Of a DNA stretch of 64,000 nt, positions 50,999 through 60,252 are shown one piece after another. A program made the position numbers and the translations under genes. The stretch's first letter is position 1. The number at the start of each line of letters is the position of its first letter. The notes beneath the pieces are model-generated. The model had not been told where the DNA came from. It did no database searches and saw only the letters and a list, made by a program, of their open reading frames with translations. Source of the stretch: Bacteroidales bacterium UBA1680 (GTDB taxonomy: Bacteria > Bacteroidota > Bacteroidia > Bacteroidales > UBA932); contig DCKG01000023.1 in assembly GCA_002320605.1 (NCBI GenBank), positions 16,636 to 80,635 of the forward strand. Reading direction: 5' to 3'.

Positions 50999-51029
50999 TT
51001 TGACATATTCACAATATTTTATATCTTTG
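50999..51029 (+). promoter_or_regulatory. Promoter of the L25 gene
   Basis: TTTG at 50999-51002 and TATCTTTG at 51022-51029, exactly 19 bases apart: one of the best promoter matches in the window. It leaves a leader of about 85 nt before the L25 ATG, long enough for autoregulatory structure. Confidence 0.7.
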
Positions 51030-51118
51030 CAGTCCCAAATTACAAAGCGACCAGTGCTTTTGGTGCAATGGGGTTTCTGCTTGTCAGGAACTGAGTAACA
51101 CATTTTAAAACAAACACA

Positions 51119-51793
51119 ATGAAACATTTTGAACTCAGCGGAACTGTCCGCGAAGTCGGAAACAAGGCCGTCATCAAGGCCTTCCGCAGGCAAGGACTTG
51201 TACCTTGCAACCTCTATGGGCTCGGACTCAAGAACGTATTATTCACAGTAAGCGACAGGGAACTTCAAGGTCTGCTCTGTACTCCTGAGTCTTTCATCGT
51301 AGACCTGAATCTCTCGGACGGCAAGAAATATCTTGCTATCGTTCACGAGCTTCAGTTCCACCCGGTAAAGGACAACTGCCTGCACGTGGACTTCCTTGCA
51401 GTTGATGACAAGAAGCCTATCACCATAAACGTTCCACTTGTCTTCCAAGGCCATCCAATAGGCGTCCAGAAAGGTGGTAAGTTCTTCAAGCTGGCTCGCG
51501 AACTTCGCATCAGTGCTCTAATGGAAGATCTTCCTGATAATCTTGTCATCGACATCAATAAGCTGGACATAGAGAAGAAACTGACGGCAGGCGATCTTTC
51601 TTATGATAAGGTAACCATCCTGACTTCTAAGAACACGATTCTCTGCCAAGTTAAATCTTCTCGCCAAATGGCTGCTGATGCTGCTAGGGCTGAAGCTGCT
51701 GAAGAGGCTGCAGAAGGGGCCAATGCTCCTGCTGCTGAAGCTGCCGAAAGCGCTGCTCCTGCTGCTGAAGATAACTCAGACAAGAAAGAGTAA
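51119..51793 (+). CDS. rplY: Ribosomal protein L25 (CTC type)
   Basis: 224 aa. Residues 1-90 form the 5S-rRNA-binding L25 beta-barrel (FELSGTVREVGNKAVIKAFR, RQGLVPCNLYGL, HELQFHPVKDNCLHVDFLAV), and 95-180 the TL5/CTC second domain (INVPLVFQGHPIGVQKGGKF). A tail of about 40 residues is Ala/Glu-rich, ending AAPAAEDNSDKKE. pth starts 8 bp later, a pairing conserved in many bacteria. Confidence 0.95.
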   Translation: MKHFELSGTVREVGNKAVIKAFRRQGLVPCNLYGLGLKNVLFTVSDRELQGLLCTPESFIVDLNLSDGKKYLAIVHELQFHPVKDNCLHVDFLAVDDKKPITINVPLVFQGHPIGVQKGGKFFKLARELRISALMEDLPDNLVIDINKLDIEKKLTAGDLSYDKVTILTSKNTILCQVKSSRQMAADAARAEAAEEAAEGANAPAAEAAESAAPAAEDNSDKKE

Positions 51794-51801
51794 AATTGAA
51801 C

Positions 51802-52377
51802 ATGGAATACCTGGTAGTCGGATTAGGCAACATTGGAGCAGAATACGCTTCTACCAGGCACAACATGGGGTTTATGGCATTGGATGCATTTGCTAAGGCA
51901 TCCAATGTCGTTTTTTCTACCAAGAGGTATGGCGATATAGCTGAAACTTCCTTCAAGGGAAGGAAAATAACTCTGCTAAAGCCGTCTACTTACATGAACC
52001 TCAGCGGTAATGCTGTTCGTTACTGGGTGAATTGCATGGCACTTCCGCTTGAAAACTTAATAGTAGTCTGCGATGACCTGAATCTGCCTTTCGGAACAAT
52101 CAGGATGAGGAAAAGTGGTTCTGATGGCGGCCATAACGGGCTGAAAAACATAGAGGAATGCCTGGGGACGACTGAATATGCGAGGATTAGGATTGGGATC
52201 GGCGACGATTTCAAACATGGTGAGCAGGTGGACTTCGTGCTAGGAACTTTATCTGAAGAAGAACAGTCCCAGATGCCTCAAATATGCTCCAAAATCACGG
52301 AAGGGATCCGGAATTTCACTACTATCGGGCCAGATAGGGCGATGAATTTACTCAACACACGTGTAAAAAACGTTTAA
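51802..52377 (+). CDS. pth: Peptidyl-tRNA hydrolase
   Basis: 191 aa from ATG 51802 (MEYLVVGLGNIGAEYASTRH). Releases tRNA from peptidyl-tRNA that has dropped off ribosomes. Conserved: GLGNIGAEYASTRHNMGF with the catalytic His, KPSTYMNLSGNAV, the Asp in VCDDLNLPFGTIRMRKSGSD, and GGHNGLKNIEECLGT. The open frame extends two codons to a TTG that is unlikely to be used. Confidence 0.95.
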   Translation: MEYLVVGLGNIGAEYASTRHNMGFMALDAFAKASNVVFSTKRYGDIAETSFKGRKITLLKPSTYMNLSGNAVRYWVNCMALPLENLIVVCDDLNLPFGTIRMRKSGSDGGHNGLKNIEECLGTTEYARIRIGIGDDFKHGEQVDFVLGTLSEEEQSQMPQICSKITEGIRNFTTIGPDRAMNLLNTRVKNV

Positions 52378-52502
52378 ATTGTTTGATTATTCTTTTTTTT
52401 TCTCTATCTTGTACACTGGTTAAAGGCATATAAGTAGTATTAAACATCTGATACCAAAGAAAATACATTACTTTTATCAATAACCCTTTAATTTTTTTAG
52501 AA

Positions 52503-52697
52503 ATGAAAAAGCTTGTAGCAAGAATCAAAGAAGAGCTCGATGCATTCGTAGTTAATGCTGATGCTCAGTTAGAAAAAGGCAACAAAGCAGCTGGTGCTCG
52601 CGCACGTAAAGCCGCTCTTGCTCTTATGAAGGATCTCAAGGACTTCAGGAAAGAGTCTGTTGCAGCAGCTAAAAAAGCAGCTCCAAAGAAGAAATAA
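52503..52697 (+). CDS. Histone H1-like protein Hc1
   Basis: 64 aa, strongly basic: KKLVARIKEELDAFVVNADA, then KGNKAAGARARKAALALMKD and a lysine-rich end AAKKAAPKKK. Matches the short Hc1-type DNA-compacting proteins of Bacteroidota. Expected to bind DNA non-specifically in the nucleoid. Own transcription unit: a 125-bp AT-rich region precedes it and a strong terminator follows. Confidence 0.9.
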   Translation: MKKLVARIKEELDAFVVNADAQLEKGNKAAGARARKAALALMKDLKDFRKESVAAAKKAAPKKK

Positions 52698-52716
52698 ATT
52701 TCTTTATGATTTTACG

Positions 52717-52745
52717 ACGGCACCTTTCCCGGTGCCGTTTTTTTT
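52717..52745. terminator. Terminator after the histone gene
   Basis: ACGGCACC and GGTGCCGT pair perfectly around TTTCCC, followed by eight Ts. It also stands 4 bp past the end of the convergent argH and may serve both. Confidence 0.85.
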
Positions 52746-52748
52746 ATT

Positions 52749-54116
52749 TTACTCTGTCAGAAGGCTCTCTAAGCAGGAATGGACGTAACCGAATGGGAAT
52801 ACTGAAAAGAGAGCGACCATGTGGGATTTAATCCTGTCGTTGCAGAGGTTGCCAAGCGATCCTTCGTGTATATGATGCAGGTCGGAAGCCGTTACCGTCG
52901 CACCTGCAGAAGCACTGCCAAATTCGAACGTGCCATCCTGGATTGACGCAGCGACTTGGCGGTAGGCATCACGGAAAGGCACCCCCCTAGACACAAGATG
53001 ATTGACTTCCTCCACACTGAAGCAAAGCTCGTAGCGTGGGTCAGACATGATATTCTTATTTATCACCATGCCTTTAATGGCATATTCAACGATGTCCAAG
53101 CAGTCATCCAATTCTTTAAAAATCGGGAAATATATTTCCTTGAGCAGCTGGAAATCGCGGAAATAGCCGCTTGGCAGATTCCCTGTCACGCTTCTTATCT
53201 CAACTGGCACGGCGATGATCTTGTTGCAGTGAGCCCTTACTAGCTCAAACACGTCTGGGTTCTTCTTGTGAGGCATGATGCTAGAACCCGTAGTGAGGGC
53301 ATCAGGGAGCTTTATGAAGCCGAAATTCTGACTGGAATAGAGACAGCAGTCATAGGCCAGCTTTCCAATTGTCTCGGCTACCGATGAATATGCTCCTGCA
53401 ACGGCACGTTCCATCCTGCCCCTAGTCATTTGTGAATATACCGAATTCCAGTCCAAGTCTGCGAAGCCCAGAAGCTTCGTGGTCATTGTTCTGTCCAATG
53501 GAGCGGAAGAGCCGTAACCAGCAGCGGAGCCTAGCGGGTTACGGTCAGCGATGTCCCATGCGGCCTTCAGCATCACCATATCGTCCGTGAGGCTCTCGGC
53601 GTAGGCTCCGAACCAGAGTCCAAAAGAGGAAGGCATTGCCACTTGTAGATGAGTGTAGCCTGGCATAAGTACGTCTTTAAATCTCTCGCTGGCTTCCTGA
53701 AGAGTCTCGAACAACGATTTCACCTTACAAGCGGTCTTCTCTATCTCCGCACGAGTTAAAAGTTTCAGGTCGACCAGCACCTGATCATTGCGAGAGCGGC
53801 CTGTGTGGACTTTTTTGCCCATGTCGCCAAGTTTACGGGTGAGATTCAGCTCTACCTGCGAATGCACGTCCTCAACGTCAGGTTCGATCACGAATCTGCC
53901 TTCGACAGCCGCCGAATACATATTCCTAAGTTCAGGCAGGAGCTTTGCCAGATCCTCGCCTAGCAGAAGACCTACCTTAGAAAGCATCTTTATGTGGGCA
54001 ATGGTTCCAAGAATATCATATGGCGCAAGCAGTAAATCCAGCTCGCGGTCATTGCCGACAGTGAAAGAGTCGATTCTGGCATCTTCATCGAAGCCTTTAT
54101 CCCAAAGCTTATCCAT
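52749..54116 (-). CDS. argH: Argininosuccinate lyase
   Basis: 455 aa; splits argininosuccinate into arginine and fumarate, the last step of arginine synthesis. Fumarase-superfamily landmarks: EDVHSQVELNLTRKLGDMGK, HTGRSRNDQVLVDLKL, HLQVAMPSSFGLWFG, and the signature GSSIMPHKKNPDVFELVRA. It ends the arginine operon and overlaps the preceding M20 gene by 8 bp. Some ArgH segments (the C-terminal helical part) look slightly short, but the active-site regions are complete. Confidence 0.95.
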   Translation of the reverse strand: MDKLWDKGFDEDARIDSFTVGNDRELDLLLAPYDILGTIAHIKMLSKVGLLLGEDLAKLLPELRNMYSAAVEGRFVIEPDVEDVHSQVELNLTRKLGDMGKKVHTGRSRNDQVLVDLKLLTRAEIEKTACKVKSLFETLQEASERFKDVLMPGYTHLQVAMPSSFGLWFGAYAESLTDDMVMLKAAWDIADRNPLGSAAGYGSSAPLDRTMTTKLLGFADLDWNSVYSQMTRGRMERAVAGAYSSVAETIGKLAYDCCLYSSQNFGFIKLPDALTTGSSIMPHKKNPDVFELVRAHCNKIIAVPVEIRSVTGNLPSGYFRDFQLLKEIYFPIFKELDDCLDIVEYAIKGMVINKNIMSDPRYELCFSVEEVNHLVSRGVPFRDAYRQVAASIQDGTFEFGSASAGATVTASDLHHIHEGSLGNLCNDRIKSHMVALFSVFPFGYVHSCLESLLTE

Positions 54117-55161
54117 ATTTTAAAATTTCCAGTCCGTTCAATAATCTATAATATGTCTCCACTGCATCACGGATTTCGCTTATATGAATATATTCATTCG
54201 CAGTATGAGAGCGAGATGAGTCCCCAGGGCCGATTTTCAAGGTCGGAAACGATGCAAGTGCCTGATTGCTGGTAGTTGGAGAGCCAAATGGCTTCAAGCC
54301 TAGTTCGAGGCCGCGTTTTACGACAGGATGTGTCATAGAAATATTTGAGCTTCCGATTCTGGTTGACCTTTCCTTCACATCGCACCGAACCGAGGCTTTT
54401 ATTAGCTTCAGAAGATCGGGATTTGAATATAATCCGTTCGACCTGACATCCACCACGAAATCGCACCTGTCGGGAATCACATTGTGCTGAGTCCCTGCAG
54501 TAATCTGGGTCACTGTCATCTTGACCGGCCCGAGATATTCGGAAACCTTTGGAAATACATGAGCCCTGAACCACTCGATTGAAGGAAGAGCCTCGTAGAT
54601 TGCATTCTTGCCTTCATTTCTTGCCGCATGGCCGCTCACCCCGTGCGCAGTGCAATCCAGAACCATAAGCCCTTTCTCAGCGACTGCCATATTCATGGCC
54701 GTCGGCTCACCTATTATGCCGAAGTCGATTTTCCCTGCTCTCTGGAGAAAAAGGTCAAAACCGCCCTTCCCGCACACTTCTTCCTCTGCCGTAGCAGAGA
54801 AGACAAGCCTGTACGGCTGCGGCTTTGATAATAATAATGAATATGTTTCCAGGAGAGCTACCAACGAGCCGCCATCGTCATTGCTTCCAAGCCCATAAAG
54901 GACATCTCCTTCAAGTGCAGGCTCAAATGGGTCACGGGTGTATCCTGGTGAAGGCCTCACCGTATCGATATGGGCATTCAGCAATATGGTAGGCCGCTCA
55001 TCTTGAGGGCCGGATTCCACCCAAAGGTTGTTCCCTGCCCTATGAATTTCCGCAAATCCATTCTCCCTCATCCAAGCCTCCAGAAAATCAGCCGCTGCTC
55101 CCTCTTCTCGGCTGAAAGAAGGAATCCGGATCAAACCCATGAGTAAACCTACCGTATCCAT
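54109..55161 (-). CDS. argE: M20-family deacylase of arginine synthesis
   Basis: 350-aa zinc aminoacylase. Metal-binding residues: His in NAHIDTVRPSPG, Asp in YGLGSNDDGG, Glu-Glu in SATAEEEVCGKGG, and Glu in GIIGEPTAM; the C-terminal His is in SRSHTANEYIH. In Bacteroidales arginine synthesis, the acyl group is removed after carbamoylation, so the probable substrate is N-acylcitrulline (N-succinyl or N-acetyl) rather than N-acetylornithine. That follows from the type of carbamoyltransferase in the operon. Starts 1 bp after argB. Confidence 0.88.
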   Translation of the reverse strand: MDTVGLLMGLIRIPSFSREEGAAADFLEAWMRENGFAEIHRAGNNLWVESGPQDERPTILLNAHIDTVRPSPGYTRDPFEPALEGDVLYGLGSNDDGGSLVALLETYSLLLSKPQPYRLVFSATAEEEVCGKGGFDLFLQRAGKIDFGIIGEPTAMNMAVAEKGLMVLDCTAHGVSGHAARNEGKNAIYEALPSIEWFRAHVFPKVSEYLGPVKMTVTQITAGTQHNVIPDRCDFVVDVRSNGLYSNPDLLKLIKASVRCDVKERSTRIGSSNISMTHPVVKRGLELGLKPFGSPTTSNQALASFPTLKIGPGDSSRSHTANEYIHISEIRDAVETYYRLLNGLEILKYG

Positions 55162-55162
55162 G

Positions 55163-55948
55163 CTAGTCTTCAGTCTCGGCGTTTTGAACTATTGCCGTGC
55201 CTCCATCAAGGGCGGAAGGGGAAGTAATCACGACTTTCTTCACCCCTGCCGAAATCGCCTCGAAAGCATTCTGCAGTTTCGGAATCATGCCCTCTGTGAT
55301 AACGCCTTTGCCCACCAGCGGATCGAACTGCGCCGGAGTAATCGATGACAGCACTGAAGACGGGTCATTCATATCCGAAAGCACGCCTGGCATAGAAGAA
55401 CAGTAGGTCAGGGTAACATCGAAATCCTTAGATAGGGCCTGGGCCACAGACGAAGAAATAGTGTCTGCATTCGTATTCAGCACCGTTCCCTCCTTATCAT
55501 GGGTCAGCGGGGCCAGAACTGGCACAGCTCCGGATTCGAGCAATGAAGACAAAGCCTTGACATTCACATACTTCACATCACCCACATAGCCAAAGTTCAC
55601 GATTTCGGCTGGACGCTTAACGCTCATGATGATATTCATGTCAGCGCCGGTAAGCCCGATCGCATTGACGCCCAGAGCCTGAAGCCTAGCTACTATATTC
55701 TTATTGACAAGCCCCCCGTACACCATTGTCACCACTTTCAGCATCTCGGCACTCGTCACACGACGGCCGTTTATCATCTGGGACTCTATCCCCAGCTTCT
55801 CCGCCACCGCAGTAGCGATCTTGCCACCGCCATGCACCAGAATTTTCAATCCCCTCAAAGCGGCAAATGACATCAGGAGGCCACTCAGCGAGCTTTCTTC
55901 CTCGACGATCGTTCCACCTACCTTAATAATATTGAGTTTCTCTTTCAT
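55163..55948 (-). CDS. argB: N-acylglutamate kinase
   Basis: 261 aa from ATG 55948 (MKEKLNIIKVGGTIVEEESS); the longer frame to 55966 overlaps argF'. Amino-acid kinase fold: IKVGGTIVEEES, LVHGGGKIATAVAEKLG, INGRRVTSAEML, GLTGADMNIIMS, and LNTNADTISSSVAQALSKDF, FDPLVGKGVITEGMIPKLQN. Phosphorylates N-acetyl- or, in this pathway, possibly N-succinylglutamate. Feedback regulation by arginine cannot be judged. Confidence 0.94.
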   Translation of the reverse strand: MKEKLNIIKVGGTIVEEESSLSGLLMSFAALRGLKILVHGGGKIATAVAEKLGIESQMINGRRVTSAEMLKVVTMVYGGLVNKNIVARLQALGVNAIGLTGADMNIIMSVKRPAEIVNFGYVGDVKYVNVKALSSLLESGAVPVLAPLTHDKEGTVLNTNADTISSSVAQALSKDFDVTLTYCSSMPGVLSDMNDPSSVLSSITPAQFDPLVGKGVITEGMIPKLQNAFEAISAGVKKVVITSPSALDGGTAIVQNAETED

Positions 55949-55952
55949 ATTC

Positions 55953-56900
55953 CTACAGACTTTCAAGCATTCTTTTCATCACTACTTGAGCCGAGACCAC
56001 CCTGTTCGCAGCCTCCGGTATCACAAGGCTTTGCGGAGAATCGATAACCTCGTCAGCCACGATCATATTCCTACGTACTGGGAGGCAATGCATGAAGAAC
56101 GCATTGTTCGTGACCGCCATCTGCTTTGCGCCCACCGTCCAGCTGCGATCCATGTTCAGTACTTGGCCGTAATGCGACACCGATGACCAGTTCTTCGCAT
56201 ACACGAAATCAGCTCCTTCCAGGGCCTTAATCTGGTCATATTCGACTTTAGCCTTCCCTACGAATCGCGAGCTAAGTTCATAGCCTTCTGGCTGAGCAAT
56301 CACGAAATCTACATCGGCTGCATTCATCCACTCAGCGAAAGAGTTCGGCACGGCCTGCGGAAGAGCCTTCGGATGCGGCGCCCAAGTCATGACTACTTTG
56401 GGACGTTTCGTCTTCTTATGCTCTTCAATTGTAAGCAGGTCGGCGAAAGCCTGGCAAGGATGCACCGTGCCAGATTCCAGGCTTATGACGGGCCTCCCTG
56501 AATATTCAATAAACTGATTCAGAATGGTTTCGTTATAATCGAAATCTTTATCCTTCAGGCCGGCGAAAGAACGAACCCCGATGATGTCGCAGTAACTCCC
56601 GATTACAGGTATAGCCTCCCTAAGATGCTCCGACTTGTCGCCGTCCATCACAACTCCAAGCTGGGTCTCAAGTTTCCAGCTGTCGCCATTTATATTCAGC
56701 ACGATCGGGTTCATGCCAAGGTTGAGAGCCGCCTTCTGACTGCTAAGGCGAGTGCGAAGGCTGTTATTGAAGAATATGAGGATGATGGTCTTGTTCTTCC
56801 CTAGGTTCTGCCAGGCGAAAGGGGTTGCCTTCACCTGCTTTGCCTCTTCCAGCGCCTTTCCAAGGTCGCCGATGTCGCTTACATGGAGAAACTGTTTCAT
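55953..56900 (-). CDS. argF': N-succinylornithine carbamoyltransferase-type enzyme
   Basis: 315 aa, closely following the Bacteroides fragilis ArgF' enzyme in length and motifs: FFNNSLRTRLSSQKAALNLG, KLETQLGVVMDGDKSEHLRE, ESGTVHPCQAFADLLTIEEH, NAFFMHCLPVRRN and VIPEAANR. Residue 90 in MDGDKSEH corresponds to Pro90 of the B. fragilis N-succinylornithine enzyme and Glu92 of the Xanthomonas N-acetylornithine enzyme; here it is Ser. Published mutational work shows that replacing that Glu, including by Ser, gives succinyl specificity, so succinylornithine is the likely substrate (inference). ATGA overlap with argD. Confidence 0.93.
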   Translation of the reverse strand: MKQFLHVSDIGDLGKALEEAKQVKATPFAWQNLGKNKTIILIFFNNSLRTRLSSQKAALNLGMNPIVLNINGDSWKLETQLGVVMDGDKSEHLREAIPVIGSYCDIIGVRSFAGLKDKDFDYNETILNQFIEYSGRPVISLESGTVHPCQAFADLLTIEEHKKTKRPKVVMTWAPHPKALPQAVPNSFAEWMNAADVDFVIAQPEGYELSSRFVGKAKVEYDQIKALEGADFVYAKNWSSVSHYGQVLNMDRSWTVGAKQMAVTNNAFFMHCLPVRRNMIVADEVIDSPQSLVIPEAANRVVSAQVVMKRMLESL

Positions 56901-58021
56901 AATAATTCTTTCAATGCATTAATGAATATGTCGACGTCGGCTTTCGTCAGCACGAGTGGGGCAAGGAGGCGCAACATATTATTGCCGGCAACACCAGTGA
57001 ATATGTGTTTTTCATAAAGCAGGGCTTTCCTGATGTCGGCGATAGGACAATTGAACTCTATGCCGACCATCATCCCTCTGCCACGCACATCCTTGATCTT
57101 AGGAGAATCAGGAATATTTTCAAGAATATAGTCCCCCACGGCTTTGGCATTCGCCATCAGGTTCTCTTCCTTAATTATTTCGGCGACGGCGATCGCCCCT
57201 GCCATGGCAATGTAATTGCCTCCGAATGTGGTTCCGAGCATGCCTTTCGTGGCCTTGAACTCAGGAGAAATCAACACTCCTCCGATCGGGATGCCATTTG
57301 CAAGACCTTTGGCCATCGTAATCAGGTCTGGAGTTATTCCGGCCCACTGATGAGCGAAATACTTTCCGGTCCTTCCACAGCCGCTCTGAACCTCGTCCAG
57401 AATTAAAACTACTCCGTGTTTCTTTGTGAGCTCTCGAAGATCCCTCATGAATTGATCATTCGGTATCTTGATGCCGCCTACGCCTTGGATGCCCTCAATG
57501 ATGACCGCCGCCACATCGCCTTTCGAGAGTTCGCACTCGACGGCCTCGGCATCATTCAAGTCCACGAAAGTGACATTGTGATGCGAGTTGAACGGGGCAA
57601 CGATTTTCGGGTTATCGGTCACGGCAACAGCTCCTGAAGTCCTGCCGTGAAAGGCACCATGGAATGCCACGACCCTGTCCTTTCCTGTGTGGAAAGAAGC
57701 CAGTTTCAGTGCATTCTCATTGGCTTCAGCGCCAGAGTTCACAAGAAACAGAAAATAGTCGTTCAGTCCTGAAAGCTCGCATAGTTTCTCTGCTAATTCT
57801 TTCTGGAGGGGATTCTGAACGCTATTGGAGTAGAATCCGATTTTGTCTAGCTGCGCTTTAACCGCAGCCACATATTCCGGATGGCAGTGCCCGACGGAAA
57901 TCACCGCATGGCCGCCATAACAGTCAAGATATTCCTGCCCATTGTCATCCCATATCCTCGTTCCTTTCGCCAGCACTGGGACGACATCGAATAAACTATA
58001 TACGTCAAATAAATGATTCAT
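56897..58021 (-). CDS. argD: Acylornithine aminotransferase
   Basis: 374-aa class-III PLP aminotransferase converting N-acylglutamate semialdehyde to N-acylornithine. Motifs: YLDCYGGHAVISVGHCHPEY, FLVNSGAEANENALKLAS, FHGAFHGRTSGAVAVT, LDEVQSGCGRTGKYFAHQWA, and the PLP lysine in MAKGLANGIPIGG. Start ATG 58021 lies in a GAATATG context. 4 bp after argC; overlaps argF' by four bases. Confidence 0.95.
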   Translation of the reverse strand: MNHLFDVYSLFDVVPVLAKGTRIWDDNGQEYLDCYGGHAVISVGHCHPEYVAAVKAQLDKIGFYSNSVQNPLQKELAEKLCELSGLNDYFLFLVNSGAEANENALKLASFHTGKDRVVAFHGAFHGRTSGAVAVTDNPKIVAPFNSHHNVTFVDLNDAEAVECELSKGDVAAVIIEGIQGVGGIKIPNDQFMRDLRELTKKHGVVLILDEVQSGCGRTGKYFAHQWAGITPDLITMAKGLANGIPIGGVLISPEFKATKGMLGTTFGGNYIAMAGAIAVAEIIKEENLMANAKAVGDYILENIPDSPKIKDVRGRGMMVGIEFNCPIADIRKALLYEKHIFTGVAGNNMLRLLAPLVLTKADVDIFINALKELL

Positions 58022-58025
58022 ATTC

Positions 58026-59003
58026 TTAAAATCTTGTTGATTTAAGGTGCAGGGCAGTGTCTTCCGGGAGGCCGAAGATGAGGTTCATGTTCTCGACTGC
58101 CTGACCAGAGGCTCCCTTCACCAAATTATCCAAAACACTGACAACGTGCAGCTTGCCCCCATGCTTCCGCACATTCAGGAAACATTTGTTCGTGTTCACG
58201 ACCATCTTCATGTCCGGGTTGTCCTCGATCACGAAAACGAATGGCTCTCTCTCATAATATTCTTCATAAAGAGCCACTGCCGCCTCCTCGCTCAAGGAGC
58301 AGTCAAAATAGGCTGAGACAAGTATTCCGCGAGGGAAGTCGCCCCTCACCGGAACGAAATTCAGCTCTCCGCACCAATCCGGTTCAAAGGTACCCAGAGT
58401 CTGGCACACCTCACCCAGATGCTGATGAGTAAATGCCTTATACACAGAGAGATTGTTCGCCCTCCAGCTGAAATGCGTGAACTCCGACGGAGACTGACCA
58501 GCCCCCGTGGAGCCGGTTATCCCCGTCACGTGCACTTCCGGCAATATCCCAGCCTTTGCTGCCGGAAGCAGAGCAAGCTGAATAGCTGTTGCAAAACAGC
58601 CCGGGTTCGCAATATGCTTGGCCTCCCGAATCTTGGACCTGAATGCTTCAGGAAGACCGTACACGAAATCTTCTGCGTCTGCAGCAAGGCGGAAATCGTT
58701 GCTCAAATCAATTATAGTCCCATCATATCCATGCAGCCCATGTACGAAATCTCTCGATTTCCCATGACCAGAGCAAATGAATATGACATCGGCCTCATTC
58801 ACCGGAGCATCAGCACAGAATTTCAAATCCGTTTCCCCAAGCAAATCCTGATGCGCCCTCCACACAGGCTCACCGGCATGGCTTCCGCTTTGAGCAAAGA
58901 CAATCTGCGCCTTGGGATGATTCACAAGAATCCTCAGAAGCTCGCCGGCCGTGTAGCCGGCAGCTCCGATGATTCCTACATTAATATTTTTACCATTCAC
59001 CAT
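58026..59003 (-). CDS. argC: N-acyl-gamma-glutamyl-phosphate reductase
   Basis: 325-aa NADPH-dependent reductase. NAD-binding GIIGAAGYTAGELLRIL, the catalytic Cys in HIANPGCFATAIQLAL, GITGSTGAGQSPSEFTHFSW, and FVPVRGDFPRGI are diagnostic. Its ATG shares a base with the argG stop (TAATG). Length is typical for the ArgC type 1 family. Confidence 0.95.
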   Translation of the reverse strand: MVNGKNINVGIIGAAGYTAGELLRILVNHPKAQIVFAQSGSHAGEPVWRAHQDLLGETDLKFCADAPVNEADVIFICSGHGKSRDFVHGLHGYDGTIIDLSNDFRLAADAEDFVYGLPEAFRSKIREAKHIANPGCFATAIQLALLPAAKAGILPEVHVTGITGSTGAGQSPSEFTHFSWRANNLSVYKAFTHQHLGEVCQTLGTFEPDWCGELNFVPVRGDFPRGILVSAYFDCSLSEEAAVALYEEYYEREPFVFVIEDNPDMKMVVNTNKCFLNVRKHGGKLHVVSVLDNLVKGASGQAVENMNLIFGLPEDTALHLKSTRF

Positions 59004-60223
59004 TAAAGCCCTTTTTCAATATTCTCGGCCTCATCCTCGTGTGCCATATAATAAACCTTCAGAGGAGTAGACATTATCTTGATGAAGCCTTTCGCATCCT
59101 CCCCTGTCCAGCCTTTCTGAGTTTCCCCATATTCACCCAGCTTCGTAGAAACCAAATCATTTGGAGAATCAACCCCGACAGTCTGGAAGCAATACGGCCT
59201 GAGTTCCATCGTGACCTTTCCAGTCACATTCCTCTGGCTGCTAGTGAGCATCGCCTCGATGTCCCTCATCACAGGCTCCAGATATTGGCTCTCGTGGAGG
59301 AACATGCCATACCAGTTCGAAACCTGGTCTTTCCAATACTGCTGCCACTTGCTGAGAGTGAACTTTTCCAGGAATTTGTGTGCGGCAATAATGAGCATCG
59401 GCGCAGCTGCCTCAAAGCCTACGCGTCCTTTAATGCCAATGATTGTGTCGCCCACGTGCATGTCGCGACCGATTCCGTAAGGAGCGGCTATGAATTCAAT
59501 CTCCTGAATAGCCCTAACCTTGTCGGTGAACGCCTTTCCATTGACAGACGATATTTCGCCTTTCTCGAAGCCTACTTCAATGATCTCAGAGCCTGTTTTC
59601 GTGACTTGCTTCAGATAGGCGTTTTCAGGAAGCCCCTGCTTTGAGTCGAGTATTTCCCCGCCGCAAATAGACGTGCCCCAGAGGCCAACATTATAGGAAT
59701 ATTTCAGTTTAGCGAAGTCGGCCTTGAAACCATGCTCATTGAGATAATCCACCTCGAATTTTCGAGTAAGGCCCATGTCACGGGTGAGGGTTATGATTTC
59801 CATGTCAGGAGCCATCACTTGAAACGTCATGTCGAAACGCACCTGATCATTCCCTGCCCCTGTAGATCCATGGGCGATGGCATCAGCCCCAATCTGTTTC
59901 GCATATCTTGCGACGGCAATGGCCTGGAATATTCTTTCGGAAGACACAGAAACAGGATAAGTGCCATTTCTGAGCACATTCCCGAATATCATATATTTCA
60001 AGCTTTTGGAATAATATTCCTTCGTCACATCCAAGGTGACATACTCCCTAGCACCCAGCTGGTAAGCCCTTTCCTTGTTGGCTTTCAATTGCTCTGCGCT
60101 GAAACCGCCTGTATTGGCGCAAGCCGCATAGACCTCGTATCCCTTTTCTTTCATCAGGTACATCACCGTGAAAGATGTATCCAGACCGCCGCTATAAGCG
60201 ACTACAACCTTCTTTTTAGCCAT
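59003..60223 (-). CDS. argG: Argininosuccinate synthase
   Basis: 406 aa; condenses citrulline and aspartate with ATP. Motifs: VVAYSGGLDTSFTVMYL (ATP loop), the GSTGAGNDQVRFD segment, and YSYNVGLWGTSICGGEILD. The phosphate-binding SGGLDTS is intact. Between the GNAT gene (29 bp) and argC (1-base overlap). Confidence 0.95.
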   Translation of the reverse strand: MAKKKVVVAYSGGLDTSFTVMYLMKEKGYEVYAACANTGGFSAEQLKANKERAYQLGAREYVTLDVTKEYYSKSLKYMIFGNVLRNGTYPVSVSSERIFQAIAVARYAKQIGADAIAHGSTGAGNDQVRFDMTFQVMAPDMEIITLTRDMGLTRKFEVDYLNEHGFKADFAKLKYSYNVGLWGTSICGGEILDSKQGLPENAYLKQVTKTGSEIIEVGFEKGEISSVNGKAFTDKVRAIQEIEFIAAPYGIGRDMHVGDTIIGIKGRVGFEAAAPMLIIAAHKFLEKFTLSKWQQYWKDQVSNWYGMFLHESQYLEPVMRDIEAMLTSSQRNVTGKVTMELRPYCFQTVGVDSPNDLVSTKLGEYGETQKGWTGEDAKGFIKIMSTPLKVYYMAHEDEAENIEKGL

Positions 60224-60252
60224 ACTGTCTATTAGTTAAGTTTTAATATTCA

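Noticed and set aside
54183..54196. Palindrome TGAATATATTCA as an operator
   Set aside because: It lies inside the M20 deacylase coding region and is expected by chance given how common GAATAT is here.
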